A DNA stretch of 64,000 nucleotides from assembly GCF_002531575.1 (NCBI RefSeq), contig NZ_NWTI01000014.1:62001-126000 (forward strand), in the 5' to 3' direction. The notes beneath the pieces are model-generated. The model was not told where the DNA came from, did no database searches, and saw nothing but the letters and a program-made list of their open reading frames with translations. This DNA is from Bradyrhizobium sp. Y36 (GTDB lineage: Bacteria > Pseudomonadota > Alphaproteobacteria > Rhizobiales > Xanthobacteraceae). Positions 7,499-16,153 of the stretch are shown here, piece after piece. The translations under genes were made by a program, and so were the position numbers. Numbering within the stretch: position 1 is the stretch's first letter; the number at the start of each line of letters is the position of its first letter.

Positions 7499-8437
7499 AT
7501 GACCGACTGGACCACGGCTGACATCCCCTCGCTCAGCGGCAAGACCGCCGTCGTGACGGGAGCGACGGGCGGCCTCGGTTACGAGACGGCGATGGCGCTG
7601 GCGGGCGCCGGTGCCATTGTCATACTCACGGGACGCGACGACGCAAAGGGCTTGCGGGCGATCGAGGGCATTTGCGCGCGGTTTCCGGGGGCGCTGATCG
7701 CCTACGAGCATCTCGATCTCGCCAATCTCGCCTCCGTCGCCGATTTCGCCGGGCGCTTCGCCGCAGGCAACGAGCAGCTCGATCTCCTCGTCAACAATGC
7801 CGGCGTGATGGCGCTGCCGAAACGGCGAGAGACCGAGGACGGTTTCGAGATGCAGCTCGGCACCAACTATCTCGGTCATTACGTCCTGACGGCACGCCTG
7901 CTGCCGCAGCTTCGCCGGGCAACGGCGTCGCGTGTCGTCAATCTCTCCAGCCTTGCGCACCGCTCCGGCGTGATCGATTTCGACGATCTGCAAGCCAAGC
8001 ATTCCTATCGTCCGTGGCGCGCCTACTGCCAGTCCAAGCTGGCGATGCTGATGTTTTCGCTCGAATTGCAGCGTCGCAGCGATGCGGCAGGCTGGGGCGT
8101 CAGGAGCATGGCCGCCCATCCCGGCTTTGCGCGCACCGATCTGATCGCGAACGGCCCGGGCGCCAACACGGTCCAGTGGCGGGTCGGCCGGCTGCTGCAG
8201 CCGCTGTTCAGCCAGTCCGCGGCCGAAGGCGCACTGCCGACGCTGTTCGCCGCAACCTCGCCCGCGGCGGAGCCCGGCGGGTATTACGGTCCGAACGGGT
8301 TCTATGAGATGAAGGGGGCGCCGGCGGCGGCGAAGATCATGCCGCACGCGAAGGACTTTGCTGTCGCGGCCATGCTGTGGGATGTCTCGGCGACGTTGAC
8401 CGGTATATCCTTCGACGAGATCGCGGCCGCCGCGTGA
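7499..8437 (+). CDS. Short-chain dehydrogenase/reductase (retinol-dehydrogenase-like SDR)
   Basis: A 312-residue NAD(P)-dependent oxidoreductase. The Rossmann motif TGATGGLG is at residues 20-27, NNAG at 99-102, the catalytic Ser in VVNLSSLAH near 150, and the YxxxK pair at Tyr176/Lys180 (AYCQSK). The length and C-terminal extension resemble the group annotated as retinol dehydrogenase or light-dependent protochlorophyllide-reductase-like SDRs. It is divergent from a TetR gene with a palindromic operator candidate between them. It is followed after 26 bases by a second NAD(P)-binding protein, so the pair probably forms a TetR-controlled operon. Confidence 0.88.
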   Translation: MTDWTTADIPSLSGKTAVVTGATGGLGYETAMALAGAGAIVILTGRDDAKGLRAIEGICARFPGALIAYEHLDLANLASVADFAGRFAAGNEQLDLLVNNAGVMALPKRRETEDGFEMQLGTNYLGHYVLTARLLPQLRRATASRVVNLSSLAHRSGVIDFDDLQAKHSYRPWRAYCQSKLAMLMFSLELQRRSDAAGWGVRSMAAHPGFARTDLIANGPGANTVQWRVGRLLQPLFSQSAAEGALPTLFAATSPAAEPGGYYGPNGFYEMKGAPAAAKIMPHAKDFAVAAMLWDVSATLTGISFDEIAAAA

Positions 8438-8463
8438 GCCGTGCCGACGCCAGGAACATCCCG

Positions 8464-9123
8464 ATGAAGGTCATCATCTTCGGCGCGACCGGCATGGTCG
8501 GGCAGGGCGTGTTGCGCGAATGCTTGGTCGATGCCGGCGTCGACCGCGTGCTCGTCGTTGGCCGCAGCCCGACCGGCGTGCGCAACGCCAAGCTCGTCGA
8601 GATCATCCACGACAACTTCCTGGACTATTCGGCGATCGAAACGCGGCTGACCGGCTTCGACGCCTGCTTTTTCTGCCTCGGCGTCTCCTCGATCGGCATG
8701 AGCGAGGAACGCTACCGCCATCTCACCTATGACCTGACCCTCGCGGCGGCGACGACGCTGGCGCGCCTCAATCCGCAGATGGTCTTCACCTATGTCACCG
8801 GCGCCGGCACCGATTCCAGCGAGCAGGGCTCGCGGATGTGGGCGCGGATCAAGGGCAAGACCGAGAACGATCTGCTCAAGCTGCCGTTCAGGGCCGCCTA
8901 TATGTTCCGGCCAGGCGCGATCCAGCCTTTGCACGGCGCCCGTTCCAAGACCGCCTGGGTGCAGGCGGTCTATACCGCAACCCGGCCGCTCTGGTCGGTG
9001 CTGCGCCTGATATCGCCGCAACTCGTCACCTCGACCGAGCAAATCGGCCGCGCCATGATCCGCGTCGCCCGCGAGGGGTATCCGCGGAAGGTGCTGGAGA
9101 TGGCGGATATCAATAGCCTCTAG
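8464..9123 (+). CDS. NAD(P)H-binding epimerase-like protein (atypical SDR)
   Basis: A 219-residue single Rossmann-fold protein starting MKVIIFGATGMVGQGVLREC, with the nucleotide motif GATGMVG at residues 7-13. FDACFFCLGVSS and VFTYVTGAGTDSS follow the pattern of atypical SDRs related to the HTATIP2/TIP30 group. The ATG at 8464 follows CAGGAAC. Frames extending further upstream would overlap the SDR stop and lack a binding site. It is probably cotranscribed with the preceding SDR under TetR control. The substrate is unknown. Confidence 0.82.
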   Translation: MKVIIFGATGMVGQGVLRECLVDAGVDRVLVVGRSPTGVRNAKLVEIIHDNFLDYSAIETRLTGFDACFFCLGVSSIGMSEERYRHLTYDLTLAAATTLARLNPQMVFTYVTGAGTDSSEQGSRMWARIKGKTENDLLKLPFRAAYMFRPGAIQPLHGARSKTAWVQAVYTATRPLWSVLRLISPQLVTSTEQIGRAMIRVAREGYPRKVLEMADINSL

Positions 9124-9205
9124 CCGGCCGGTCCGTTAGTTTGAGCGGAAATATCGCGGCCTGCGCGCGTTGAGGCCTGTCCACTCCCAAGGAGAAGCGT
9201 CGGCG

Positions 9206-9655
9206 ATGCCGCCCCAGCTCAAACTGATCGCCCTCGACGCCGACGATCTCGCCGTGATCTCGACCCATGTCCAGGACGCCCGCGTCCAGATCTCCGACAT
9301 CATCTGGCGGCAGGCCGAGAAGCGGCTTGTGGTCGGGATGAGCCGGCTGGACTGGGAGCAGACGCTGGAAGGGCAGACCGAGCCGCGCCGGCTCGTCGCC
9401 GCGCTCCGCTTCGACCGCGTGCTCGCCTGCAAATCGCGCAACATCGACTTGGGCGCTCCCGACAAGGTCCTGGACCTCGTCGGCATCGAGTTTCACCCGC
9501 GGGACGGGCGCGAAGCCGAGCCCGGCGGCAGCGCCCTGCTCTTGTTCGCGCAAGGGGGCGCCGTCCGGCTCGACGTCGAATGCCTGGAATGCGAGCTCAC
9601 CGACCTCGGGGGGGACGCGCTGGGAACAGGGGTGGAGATCGAGGGGGAGGTGTGA
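9206..9655 (+). CDS. DUF2948 family protein
   Basis: A 149-residue protein starting MPPQLKLIALDADDLAVIS, a characteristic opening of DUF2948. It continues with QVSD-like HVQDARVQISDIIW and a C-terminal segment FAQGGAVRLDVECLECEL. AAGGAGAAG sits 8-9 bases before the ATG at 9206, which decides the start. The family is restricted to Alphaproteobacteria and is nearly always next to hisD, as here. No biochemical role is established. It is likely a cytoplasmic beta-rich protein. Confidence 0.85.
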   Translation: MPPQLKLIALDADDLAVISTHVQDARVQISDIIWRQAEKRLVVGMSRLDWEQTLEGQTEPRRLVAALRFDRVLACKSRNIDLGAPDKVLDLVGIEFHPRDGREAEPGGSALLLFAQGGAVRLDVECLECELTDLGGDALGTGVEIEGEV

Positions 9656-9800
9656 GGTTGCCTGTATACCAGCCGCACCGTCCCGGACCTGCGCCAGGAC
9701 GGCGCCTTGCGAGGGTTGACGCCGCTTCCCCGCCGCGCCATTGAGCAGGGGACCTGGTGCGCCAATCCGCCCCAAAGACCATCCAGAAGCCAAGCCAGAC

Positions 9801-11096
9801 ATGCCCGTTCGTCTCGACCGCAGCAGCGCCGATTTTGACCAGCGATTCGCGGCCTTCCTCGCCACCAAGCGCGAGGTCTCGGCCGACGTCGAGGCTGCCG
9901 CGCGCGCGATCGTCGACGATGTCGCCCGGCGCGGCGACGCGGCCCTGCTCGAGGCCACGGCCAAGTTCGACCGCCTGACCCTGGACGCCGGCGGCCTGCG
10001 TGTCACGGCAGCGGAGATCGAGGCCGCGACAAAGGCCTGCGATGCCCTCACGCTGGATGCGCTCAAGCTCGCGCGCGACCGCATCGAGATCTATCACCGC
10101 CGCCAGCTGCCGCAGGACGAGCGCTTCACCGATCCGCTCGGCGTCGAGCTCGGCTGGCGCTACACCGCGATCGAATCCGCCGGCCTCTACGTGCCCGGCG
10201 GCACCGCGGCCTATCCGTCCTCGGTGCTGATGAACGCGGTGCCCGCCAGGGTCGCCGGTGTCGCGCGCCTCGTGATGGTGGTGCCCTCGCCCGACGGCAA
10301 GCTCAACCCGCTGGTGCTGGCGGCCGCGCAACTCGGCGGCGTCACGGAAGTCTACCGCGTCGGCGGCGCGCAGGCCGTGGCCGCGCTGGCGCACGGCACC
10401 GCGACGATCGCACCGGTCGCAAAAATCGTCGGCCCCGGCAATGCCTATGTCGCCGCCGCCAAGCGGCTGGTGTTCGGCAAGGTCGGCATCGACATGATCG
10501 CCGGCCCCTCCGAGGTGCTCGTGATCGCCGACGACACCGGCAATGCCGACTGGATCGCCGCCGACCTGCTGGCGCAGGCCGAGCATGACGCCAGCGCGCA
10601 GTCGATCTTGATCACCGATTCCGCACGGCTCGCGGCCGATGTCGAAAAGGCCGTCGAAGCGCAGCTGAAGACGCTGCCGCGCGCCGCGATCGCCGGCCCC
10701 TCCTGGGCCGATTTCGGCGCCATCATCTTGGTGAAGAATCTCGCCGACAGCATTCCGCTTGCGGATGCGATCGCCGCCGAGCATCTCGAGATCATGACGG
10801 TGGATCCCGATGCGCTCGCCGCGAAAATCCGCAACGCCGGCGCGGTGTTCCTCGGACCGCATACGCCCGAGGCGATCGGCGATTATGTCGGCGGCTCCAA
10901 CCACGTGCTGCCGACGGCGCGCTCGGCGCGATTCTCCTCAGGCCTGTCGGTGCACGACTTCATGAAGCGTACCTCGATCCTGAAATGCGGCCCGGATCAG
11001 CTGCGGGCGCTGGGACCTGCCGCGATGACGCTCGGCAAGGCGGAGGGACTGGACGCCCATTCGCGCTCGATTGGATTGCGCCTCAATCTGTCATGA
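9801..11096 (+). CDS. hisD: Histidinol dehydrogenase
   Basis: A 431-residue enzyme of normal length that catalyses the last two steps of histidine synthesis, oxidising L-histidinol to histidine with two NAD. The diagnostic stretch GPGNAYVAAAKRLVFG, then GIDMIAGPSEVLVIAD and the zinc/substrate region AEHLEIMT and GSNHVLPT, is intact. The start is placed at the ATG 9801 (MPVRLDRSSADF), where homologues begin. Its stop overlaps the start of the UPF0262 gene (ATGA), indicating translational coupling. It is part of the block DUF2948-hisD-UPF0262-phosphatase-maf-yacG. Confidence 0.96.
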   Translation: MPVRLDRSSADFDQRFAAFLATKREVSADVEAAARAIVDDVARRGDAALLEATAKFDRLTLDAGGLRVTAAEIEAATKACDALTLDALKLARDRIEIYHRRQLPQDERFTDPLGVELGWRYTAIESAGLYVPGGTAAYPSSVLMNAVPARVAGVARLVMVVPSPDGKLNPLVLAAAQLGGVTEVYRVGGAQAVAALAHGTATIAPVAKIVGPGNAYVAAAKRLVFGKVGIDMIAGPSEVLVIADDTGNADWIAADLLAQAEHDASAQSILITDSARLAADVEKAVEAQLKTLPRAAIAGPSWADFGAIILVKNLADSIPLADAIAAEHLEIMTVDPDALAAKIRNAGAVFLGPHTPEAIGDYVGGSNHVLPTARSARFSSGLSVHDFMKRTSILKCGPDQLRALGPAAMTLGKAEGLDAHSRSIGLRLNLS

Positions 11097-11590
11097 CAAA
11101 GCCGCCCGAACAGGACGACTCCAACAACCGCATCGTGGGCGTCACGCTCGACGAAGACTCGATCGGCCGTTCCGGCCCCGACATCGAGCATGAGCGCGCG
11201 ATCGCGATCTACGATCTGATCGAGCAGAACCTGTTCGCGCCGGACGGCGCCGAAGGGAAGGGCCCGTTCACGCTGCATATCGGCATCACCGGCAACCGAC
11301 TGATGTTCGACATCCGCCGCGAGGACGGCACGCCCGTCGTCGCGCACCTGTTGTCGCTGACGCCGTTCCGGCGGATCGTGAAGGACTACTTCATGATCTG
11401 CGACAGCTATTACCAAGCGATCCGCACCGCGACCCCCGACAAGATCGAGGCCATCGACATGGGCCGTCGCGGCATCCATGACGAGGGATCGCGCACGCTG
11501 CAGGAGCGCCTGAAGGGCAAGGTGCGGGTCGACTTCGAGACCTCGCGCCGGCTGTTCACGCTCATTACCGTCCTGCACTGGAAGGGTTAA
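11093..11590 (+). CDS. UPF0262 family protein
   Basis: A 165-residue conserved alphaproteobacterial protein. The central signature HERAIAIYDLIEQNLF, then LHIGITGNRLMFDIR and PFRRIVKDYFMICDSYYQAI, identifies UPF0262. It begins inside the hisD stop codon (ATGA overlap) and is followed 5 bases later by the phosphatase-like gene, so all three are probably cotranslated. The function is unknown. The strict linkage to hisD suggests a conserved operon rather than a histidine enzyme. Confidence 0.9.
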   Translation: MTKPPEQDDSNNRIVGVTLDEDSIGRSGPDIEHERAIAIYDLIEQNLFAPDGAEGKGPFTLHIGITGNRLMFDIRREDGTPVVAHLLSLTPFRRIVKDYFMICDSYYQAIRTATPDKIEAIDMGRRGIHDEGSRTLQERLKGKVRVDFETSRRLFTLITVLHWKG

Positions 11591-11595
11591 GTGCG

Positions 11596-12063
11596 ATGGC
11601 GGGTCCGCCACGCGCACGCGATCCGCAATCGGTGCTGTTCGCCTGTGCGATGAACAGCGTGCGCTCGCCGATGGCCGAGAGCCTGTTGCAGCACATGTTT
11701 CCGCAGGGCCTCTACGTCAAATCCGCCGGCGCCAGGAAGGGCGAGCTCGACCCGTTCGCCGTGGCCGTGATGACCGAGCTCGGTCAGGACATCTCCGCCC
11801 ACAAGCCGCAGACCTTCGAGGAGCTGGAGGACTGGGAGGGGCTGAATTTCGACCTCATCATCACGCTCTCGCCCGAGGCGCATCACAAGGCGCTGGAGCT
11901 GACGCGAACGCTGGCGGCCGACGTCGAATACTGGCCGACGCAGGATCCCACCACCATCGAAGGCAGCCGCGACCAGAAGCTCGCCGCCTACCGCGAGGTC
12001 TGCGACCAGCTGTTGATGCGCATCCGCAAGCGGTTCGCCAAGGTCGGTGCGGCGAGCGGTTAG
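11596..12063 (+). CDS. Low-molecular-weight protein-tyrosine-phosphatase-like protein
   Basis: A 155-residue protein of the LMW phosphatase/arsenate reductase fold. The P-loop is C17-A-M-N-S-V-R23-S-P, which keeps the CX5R catalytic pair. Val replaces the second Cys found in most family members. The general-acid region appears as YWPTQDPTTIEGSRDQ, with the Asp of the D-P pair. It is likely a cytoplasmic phosphatase, but its substrate is unknown. It sits in the hisD block 5 bases after UPF0262. It is often annotated as an arsC-family protein, but nothing here points to arsenic. Confidence 0.85.
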   Translation: MAGPPRARDPQSVLFACAMNSVRSPMAESLLQHMFPQGLYVKSAGARKGELDPFAVAVMTELGQDISAHKPQTFEELEDWEGLNFDLIITLSPEAHHKALELTRTLAADVEYWPTQDPTTIEGSRDQKLAAYREVCDQLLMRIRKRFAKVGAASG

Positions 12064-12106
12064 CGCCGCGACCGTAACACCCGCGTCACAGACGGGAGGC
12101 ACACGC

Positions 12107-12172
12107 ATGTCGGAAACCTCGAATCAGCAAAGTCCGGGTTCCCGGGTTGTGAAATCAGCCCCCTTCCGATAG
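12107..12172 (+). CDS. Possible 21-residue small protein between phosphatase and maf genes
   Basis: A short frame, MSETSNQQSPGSRVVKSAPF plus one Arg, starts 7 bases after a GGGAGG ribosome binding site of near-ideal strength and spacing. It ends with TAG at 12172. In many Rhizobiales infA occupies this slot between the phosphatase and maf, but this peptide does not resemble IF-1. It could be a genuine micro-protein, a leader peptide for maf, or a decayed gene start. Nothing else explains the good ribosome binding site. Confidence 0.35.
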   Translation: MSETSNQQSPGSRVVKSAPFR

Positions 12173-12216
12173 GTTCCGCGCGCAATTCACCCCTGCCTCA
12201 TCCCCCAAATCACCTG

Positions 12217-12846
12217 ATGCTTGGCCGCCCCAAATTCGTACTTGCCTCCGGTTCGCCGCGGCGCCTGTCGCTGCTCAACCAGGCCGGCATCGAGCCGGAC
12301 GCGCTCCGGCCGGCCGACGTCGACGAGACGCCGCGGCGCGGTGAGCTGCCGCGTGCCTGTGCCAATCGGCTCGCGCGGGCCAAGGCCGATGCGGCGCTGA
12401 AATCAGTGCAGCTCGACGACGAGCTGCGCGGGGCCTTCATCCTCTCCGCCGATACGGTGGTCGCGGTCGGCCGCCGCATCCTGCCCAAGGCCAATCTGGT
12501 GGACGAGGCGGCGCAGTGCCTGCGGCTGCTGTCGGGCCGCAATCACCGCGTCTACACCGCGATCTGCCTCGTCACGCCGCGCGAGGCGTTCCGCCAGCGC
12601 CTGATCGAGACCCGCGTCCGCTTCAAGCGCCTCTCGGAAGACGACATCCGGGCCTATATCGGCTCCGGCGAATGGCGCGGCAAAGCCGGCGGCTACGCCG
12701 TGCAGGGCATCGCCGGCTCCTTCGTGGTGAAGATGGTGGGGTCCTACACCAACGTCGTCGGCCTGCCGCTCTACGAGACCACCACGCTGCTCGCCGGCGA
12801 GGGTTTTCCGATCCGCTTCGGCTGGCTCAACGCCACCGCCGTCTGA
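12217..12846 (+). CDS. maf: Maf-family nucleotide pyrophosphatase
   Basis: A 209-residue Maf protein, normal in length. The N-terminal phosphate-binding motif ASGSPRRLSLL (residues 10-20), the catalytic Asp in LSADTVVAV, and the family patterns SGRNHRVYTA and KAGGYAVQGIAG are all present. Maf enzymes hydrolyse modified or canonical nucleoside triphosphates (dTTP/UTP/m7GTP classes) to monophosphates. It is in the hisD block, upstream of yacG, an order conserved in Rhizobiales. The exact subfamily (YhdE versus YceF) was not resolved. Confidence 0.93.
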   Translation: MLGRPKFVLASGSPRRLSLLNQAGIEPDALRPADVDETPRRGELPRACANRLARAKADAALKSVQLDDELRGAFILSADTVVAVGRRILPKANLVDEAAQCLRLLSGRNHRVYTAICLVTPREAFRQRLIETRVRFKRLSEDDIRAYIGSGEWRGKAGGYAVQGIAGSFVVKMVGSYTNVVGLPLYETTTLLAGEGFPIRFGWLNATAV

Positions 12847-12990
12847 GCCGAACGCCGCGGCTCGACAAAATCGCGAAAACAACCCCATGCACAGTAGAAT
12901 GGCCCGACGGGGCGCGCGTGCCGCCGCACGAGGAACCCGTTTGCCGACAGGCTCTTGACCCCTTTCACCCCTGCGCAAGCTGCCGATATC

Positions 12991-13173
12991 ATGGACGACC
13001 AGATCAAAAAGCCCGCGAGCCCGCTCAAAACCTGCCCGATCTGCGGCAAGCCGCAATCGGAAGCCACCCGTCCATTCTGCTCCTCGCGCTGCCGCGACGT
13101 CGATCTGAACCGCTGGCTGAAAGGCTCCTACGTCATCCCCGGCCGCGACGACGAAGTCGACGATGTGGAATAA
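12991..13173 (+). CDS. yacG: DNA gyrase inhibitor YacG (zinc-binding)
   Basis: A 60-residue protein with the four zinc ligands Cys15, Cys18, Cys30 and Cys34 in CPICGKP and FCSSRCRDVDL, followed by the typical DLNRWLKGSYVIPG segment and an acidic tail. YacG binds GyrB and inhibits gyrase. An upstream TTG in the same frame is possible, but the ATG at 12991 matches family starts. It is the last gene before tRNA-Phe in the conserved block. Confidence 0.92.
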   Translation: MDDQIKKPASPLKTCPICGKPQSEATRPFCSSRCRDVDLNRWLKGSYVIPGRDDEVDDVE

Positions 13174-13358
13174 TAAGTAATATCAATGGCTTGAATTGAC
13201 GACCCGGCCGCCGCGCGCCAGCCGCGGCAAGGCGGCCGCAGCTTGTGCACAGCCGGGCCGCGCCCGGCGAAGCCTGTTGGCGAAGCCGGGTGGACAGGTC
13301 GCCCCGAGCCCACTATAAACCGCCCGCTCGATGGGCTTTGGCCCCTCTCTTGGAGCAC

Positions 13359-13434
13359 GCCCAGGTAGCTCAGTTGGTAGAGCATGCGACTGAAAATCGC
13401 AGTGTCGGTGGTTCGATTCCGCCCCTGGGCACCA
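13359..13434 (+). tRNA. tRNA-Phe (anticodon GAA)
   Basis: Begins GCCCAGGTAGCTCAG and ends CCTGGGCACCA with perfectly paired acceptor arms and encoded CCA. The anticodon stem GCGAC closes a loop CTGAAAA with anticodon GAA. The T arm contains GGTTCGATTCC. It is 76 bases long and followed by a run of six T. Confidence 0.98.
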
Positions 13435-13554
13435 TTTTTTGGCCTCTCAGTACAAGATAGCGAACAACCCTTCCGCTGCTGCGCGATCGGCCGGCGCCAC
13501 GCCGACGGCCATTCCTCCGCGTGCGCGACGTCCACAACCGTGCGCCATCGCTAA

Positions 13555-14679
13555 TTAATGCGCGGCGATGCCCGCGCTCTCGATCACCCGCTTGTAGCGT
13601 GCGGTCTCCGCGACGATGAACGGGCCCATCTCGGCCGGCCCCTTGTCGGCGATCGACACCTGGCCGTTGGTGACGAGGTCCGCGACGATGCCGGGGTCGG
13701 CGAGCACGGCGGCCAGCGCCTCGGAAAGCCTGTCCACGATTCTCGGGTCGGTCCCGGCGGGGACCGAGACCCAGGTCGAGCCGACGCTGACGGCGTCGGG
13801 ATAACCGGCCTCGAGCACCGTCGGCGCGTCGGGCAGCGCGGTCAGCCGCGCCGTGCCGGTGGTGCCGAGCACCTTGACCTTGCCGGTGTCGATCAGCGGC
13901 CGGAGCACGGCGAGATAGTCGAAGGAGACGTCCAGGATGCCCGACATCATGTCGGTCATCTGGCTCGAGCCAGACTTGTAGGGCACGTGAGTCAGCTTGA
14001 TGCCGGCGGCCGCCTGGAACATCTCGCCGGCAAGGTGCTGGGCGGTGCCGGGGCCGGGGGAGCCGAAATTGACCTTGCCCGGGTTCGCCTTGGCGTAGGC
14101 GACGAACTCGGCCAGCGTGTTGTAGGGCGCTGCTGCGGTCGCGACGAGGATCTGGTTCGCCGAGCTCACGCCGCGGATATGGACGTAGCTCTTGAGCGGA
14201 TCGTAGTTGAGCTTCGTCAGCCCGAGGTTGGGCTGGATCGTCATCGGTCCGCCGGAGGCGTAGAGCACGGTGTAGCCGTCGGGTTGCGCCCGCGCCACGA
14301 ACTCCGTTCCGATGGTCCCGCCGGCGCCGGGTCGGTTCTCCACCACCACGGGCTGCCCAAGCCGCGTCCGCAGCAGCTCCGCGATCTTGCGCGAGACGAG
14401 ATCGGTGACGCCGCCGGCCCCGAACGGGACCACCCAGGTGATCGCGCGGTTCGGCCAGGATTCCGCGGCCGTCTGGGCCTCCGCGGTGCCCGCCTGGAGT
14501 GTCAGCGTCGTCGCGGCGACGAGATACAGGAGCGCTTTCGTCGACGGCGATCGGGGGCGACTGCTCAGGCCGTTGCGTGCACCAAATCTTGCGGAAGGGC
14601 CTTGCTCACTGCCGGCCACCTGCCGCGAGGATCGATGATGGCCGCGCTGCTGCGACAGGACAGAGAGTCCGGATTCCAT
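13555..14679 (-). CDS. Bug/TctC family tripartite tricarboxylate transporter substrate-binding protein
   Basis: A periplasmic solute-binding protein. Family motifs are WPNRAITWVVPFGAGGVTD near residue 75, VENRPGAGGTIGTEFVA, DGYTVLYASGG and HVPYKSGSS. A hydrophobic segment TKALLYLVAATTLTL and cleavage site AEA-QT follow a long polar leader of about 46 residues. The ATG at 14679 has a GGAGG nine bases upstream, but a later GTG start would give a normal signal peptide. No TctA or TctB membrane genes are adjacent, so it is an orphan receptor. The ligand, probably a carboxylate, is unknown. Confidence 0.88.
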   Translation of the reverse strand: MESGLSVLSQQRGHHRSSRQVAGSEQGPSARFGARNGLSSRPRSPSTKALLYLVAATTLTLQAGTAEAQTAAESWPNRAITWVVPFGAGGVTDLVSRKIAELLRTRLGQPVVVENRPGAGGTIGTEFVARAQPDGYTVLYASGGPMTIQPNLGLTKLNYDPLKSYVHIRGVSSANQILVATAAAPYNTLAEFVAYAKANPGKVNFGSPGPGTAQHLAGEMFQAAAGIKLTHVPYKSGSSQMTDMMSGILDVSFDYLAVLRPLIDTGKVKVLGTTGTARLTALPDAPTVLEAGYPDAVSVGSTWVSVPAGTDPRIVDRLSEALAAVLADPGIVADLVTNGQVSIADKGPAEMGPFIVAETARYKRVIESAGIAAH

Positions 14680-14932
14680 GGATGCAGTCCTCCCTCGTCG
14701 CAGCGCGGCCGTTTATGGCCATGTTGACCGAAGGCTACAGACTTGAGTCTCTTCCAACCATTGGCGCAGTCCGAGCATCTCTTTTGCAGAATATGAAAAG
14801 ATCGACGGCGCAGCATGTCGCCGAGGCCGGCACGACGACGACCACGCGTATCGCCTCAGGGCACAATTTCCCTGAGCCCACAGCAGATGACGGTGACAAG
14901 CTGCCTTGCAACCAGCGGCGCTGGATGGTCGG

Positions 14933-16150
14933 TCACCTCCGCCGCGCGAACACCAACTGCCCGACGTCGATCTTGCCGGCTCTGAACCCGGCCTCGCAGT
15001 AGCACAGATAGTATTCCCACAGCCGGCGGAAGGGCTCGTCGAACCCGAGCGAGGTCAGGTCGGTCCAGGCGCGGCTGAAATTGTCGCGCCAGAGTGAGAG
15101 CGTCTTGGCGTAGTCCTGCCCGAAGACGCGCTCGCGAATGACGGGCATCTCGAAGCGCTCGCCGAGCGCGCGCAGGATGTTGGTCGACGGCAGCATGCCG
15201 CCCGGGAAAATGTATCTCTGGATGAAATCGACACGCTGCCGATAGCTGCCGAACAGCTCGTCGCGGACCGTGATGGCCTGGATGCCGGCGAGGCCGCCGG
15301 GCTTGAGCCGCTGATTCAGCTGGTTGAAATAGGTTGGCCAGAACTGCTCGCCGACGGCCTCGATCATCTCGATGGAGGCGATGCGGTCGAAGCGGCCATC
15401 CTGGTCGCGATAATCCTGCAAGCGGACCTCGACCTTCTCGGCGAGCCCGGCCTCGAAGATCCGCCGGCGGGCGAAGTCATGCTGCTCCTTGCTGATGGTG
15501 AGGGCCAGGACGTTGGCGCCATGGGTCTTGGCAGCGAATTCGGCGAAGCCGCCCCAGCCGCAGCCGATCTCGAGCACGCTCTGGCCGGGCTGCAATTCGA
15601 TGGCCTTGGCGAGCTGCTCGTATTTGTGCTGTTGCGCGGCGGGAAGATCGGCTGTCCCGGCCGAGAACAGGGCCGACGAGTAGGTCATGCTGGAATCGAG
15701 CCACGCCGCGAAGAACTCGTTGCCGAGGTCGTAATGCCGGTGGATGTTGTGCCGCGATCCCTGCCTGGTGTTGCGGCGCAGGCGATGCAGCGCCTGCCGG
15801 CACAGGCGGATCAGCATGTTTCCGGCAAAGGCGCTGTCGACCAGATCCTCGTTGAGACAGAACACGTAGAGAAGCTGGGCGAGATCGGGCGTGGTCCAGT
15901 CGCCGCGAATATAGGCCTCGGCCATGCCGATATCGCCGCCGATGACGAGGCTGCGCGCGAACCTGTAATTGTTGAGCTCGATCGTGGCCGACGGACCCGG
16001 GAGCTGGCCGCGCAACGTGACCATTCGGAGATCGGGAAGGCGCACGTGAACGGTGCCGCACCGAAGCTGCGATGCGAGGCGCAGGGCCAGTCGGGCGAAA
16101 AACGGGACGTCGTCAAATCGAACGGCTTGATGGGTGGCAGCGAGGTCCAT
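14933..16150 (-). CDS. Cyclopropane-fatty-acyl-phospholipid synthase family methyltransferase
   Basis: A 405-residue SAM-dependent methyltransferase acting on unsaturated acyl chains of membrane phospholipids. The family signature HYDLGNEFFAAWLDSSMTYSS spans residues 139-158, the SAM-binding loop EIGCGWGG is near 194-201, and FIQRYIFPGGMLPS follows later. It starts 4 bases after the DUF1365 gene, so it is the third gene of the operon read from the FAD oxidoreductase. In R. sphaeroides and R. palustris, such enzymes make methylated precursors of furan fatty acids (recall of the Ufa/CfaA work). A true cyclopropane synthase is the alternative. Confidence 0.88.
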   Translation of the reverse strand: MDLAATHQAVRFDDVPFFARLALRLASQLRCGTVHVRLPDLRMVTLRGQLPGPSATIELNNYRFARSLVIGGDIGMAEAYIRGDWTTPDLAQLLYVFCLNEDLVDSAFAGNMLIRLCRQALHRLRRNTRQGSRHNIHRHYDLGNEFFAAWLDSSMTYSSALFSAGTADLPAAQQHKYEQLAKAIELQPGQSVLEIGCGWGGFAEFAAKTHGANVLALTISKEQHDFARRRIFEAGLAEKVEVRLQDYRDQDGRFDRIASIEMIEAVGEQFWPTYFNQLNQRLKPGGLAGIQAITVRDELFGSYRQRVDFIQRYIFPGGMLPSTNILRALGERFEMPVIRERVFGQDYAKTLSLWRDNFSRAWTDLTSLGFDEPFRRLWEYYLCYCEAGFRAGKIDVGQLVFARRR

Positions 16151-16153
16151 GGT

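Noticed and set aside
9110..10904. Large open frames on the minus strand opposite DUF2948 and hisD
   Set aside because: High G+C produces long antisense frames. The plus-strand genes match known families over their full length.
14499..15002. Plus-strand frame between the TctC and CFA genes
   Set aside because: It starts antisense to the TctC gene and ends antisense to the CFA gene. Low-quality composition, no ribosome binding site.
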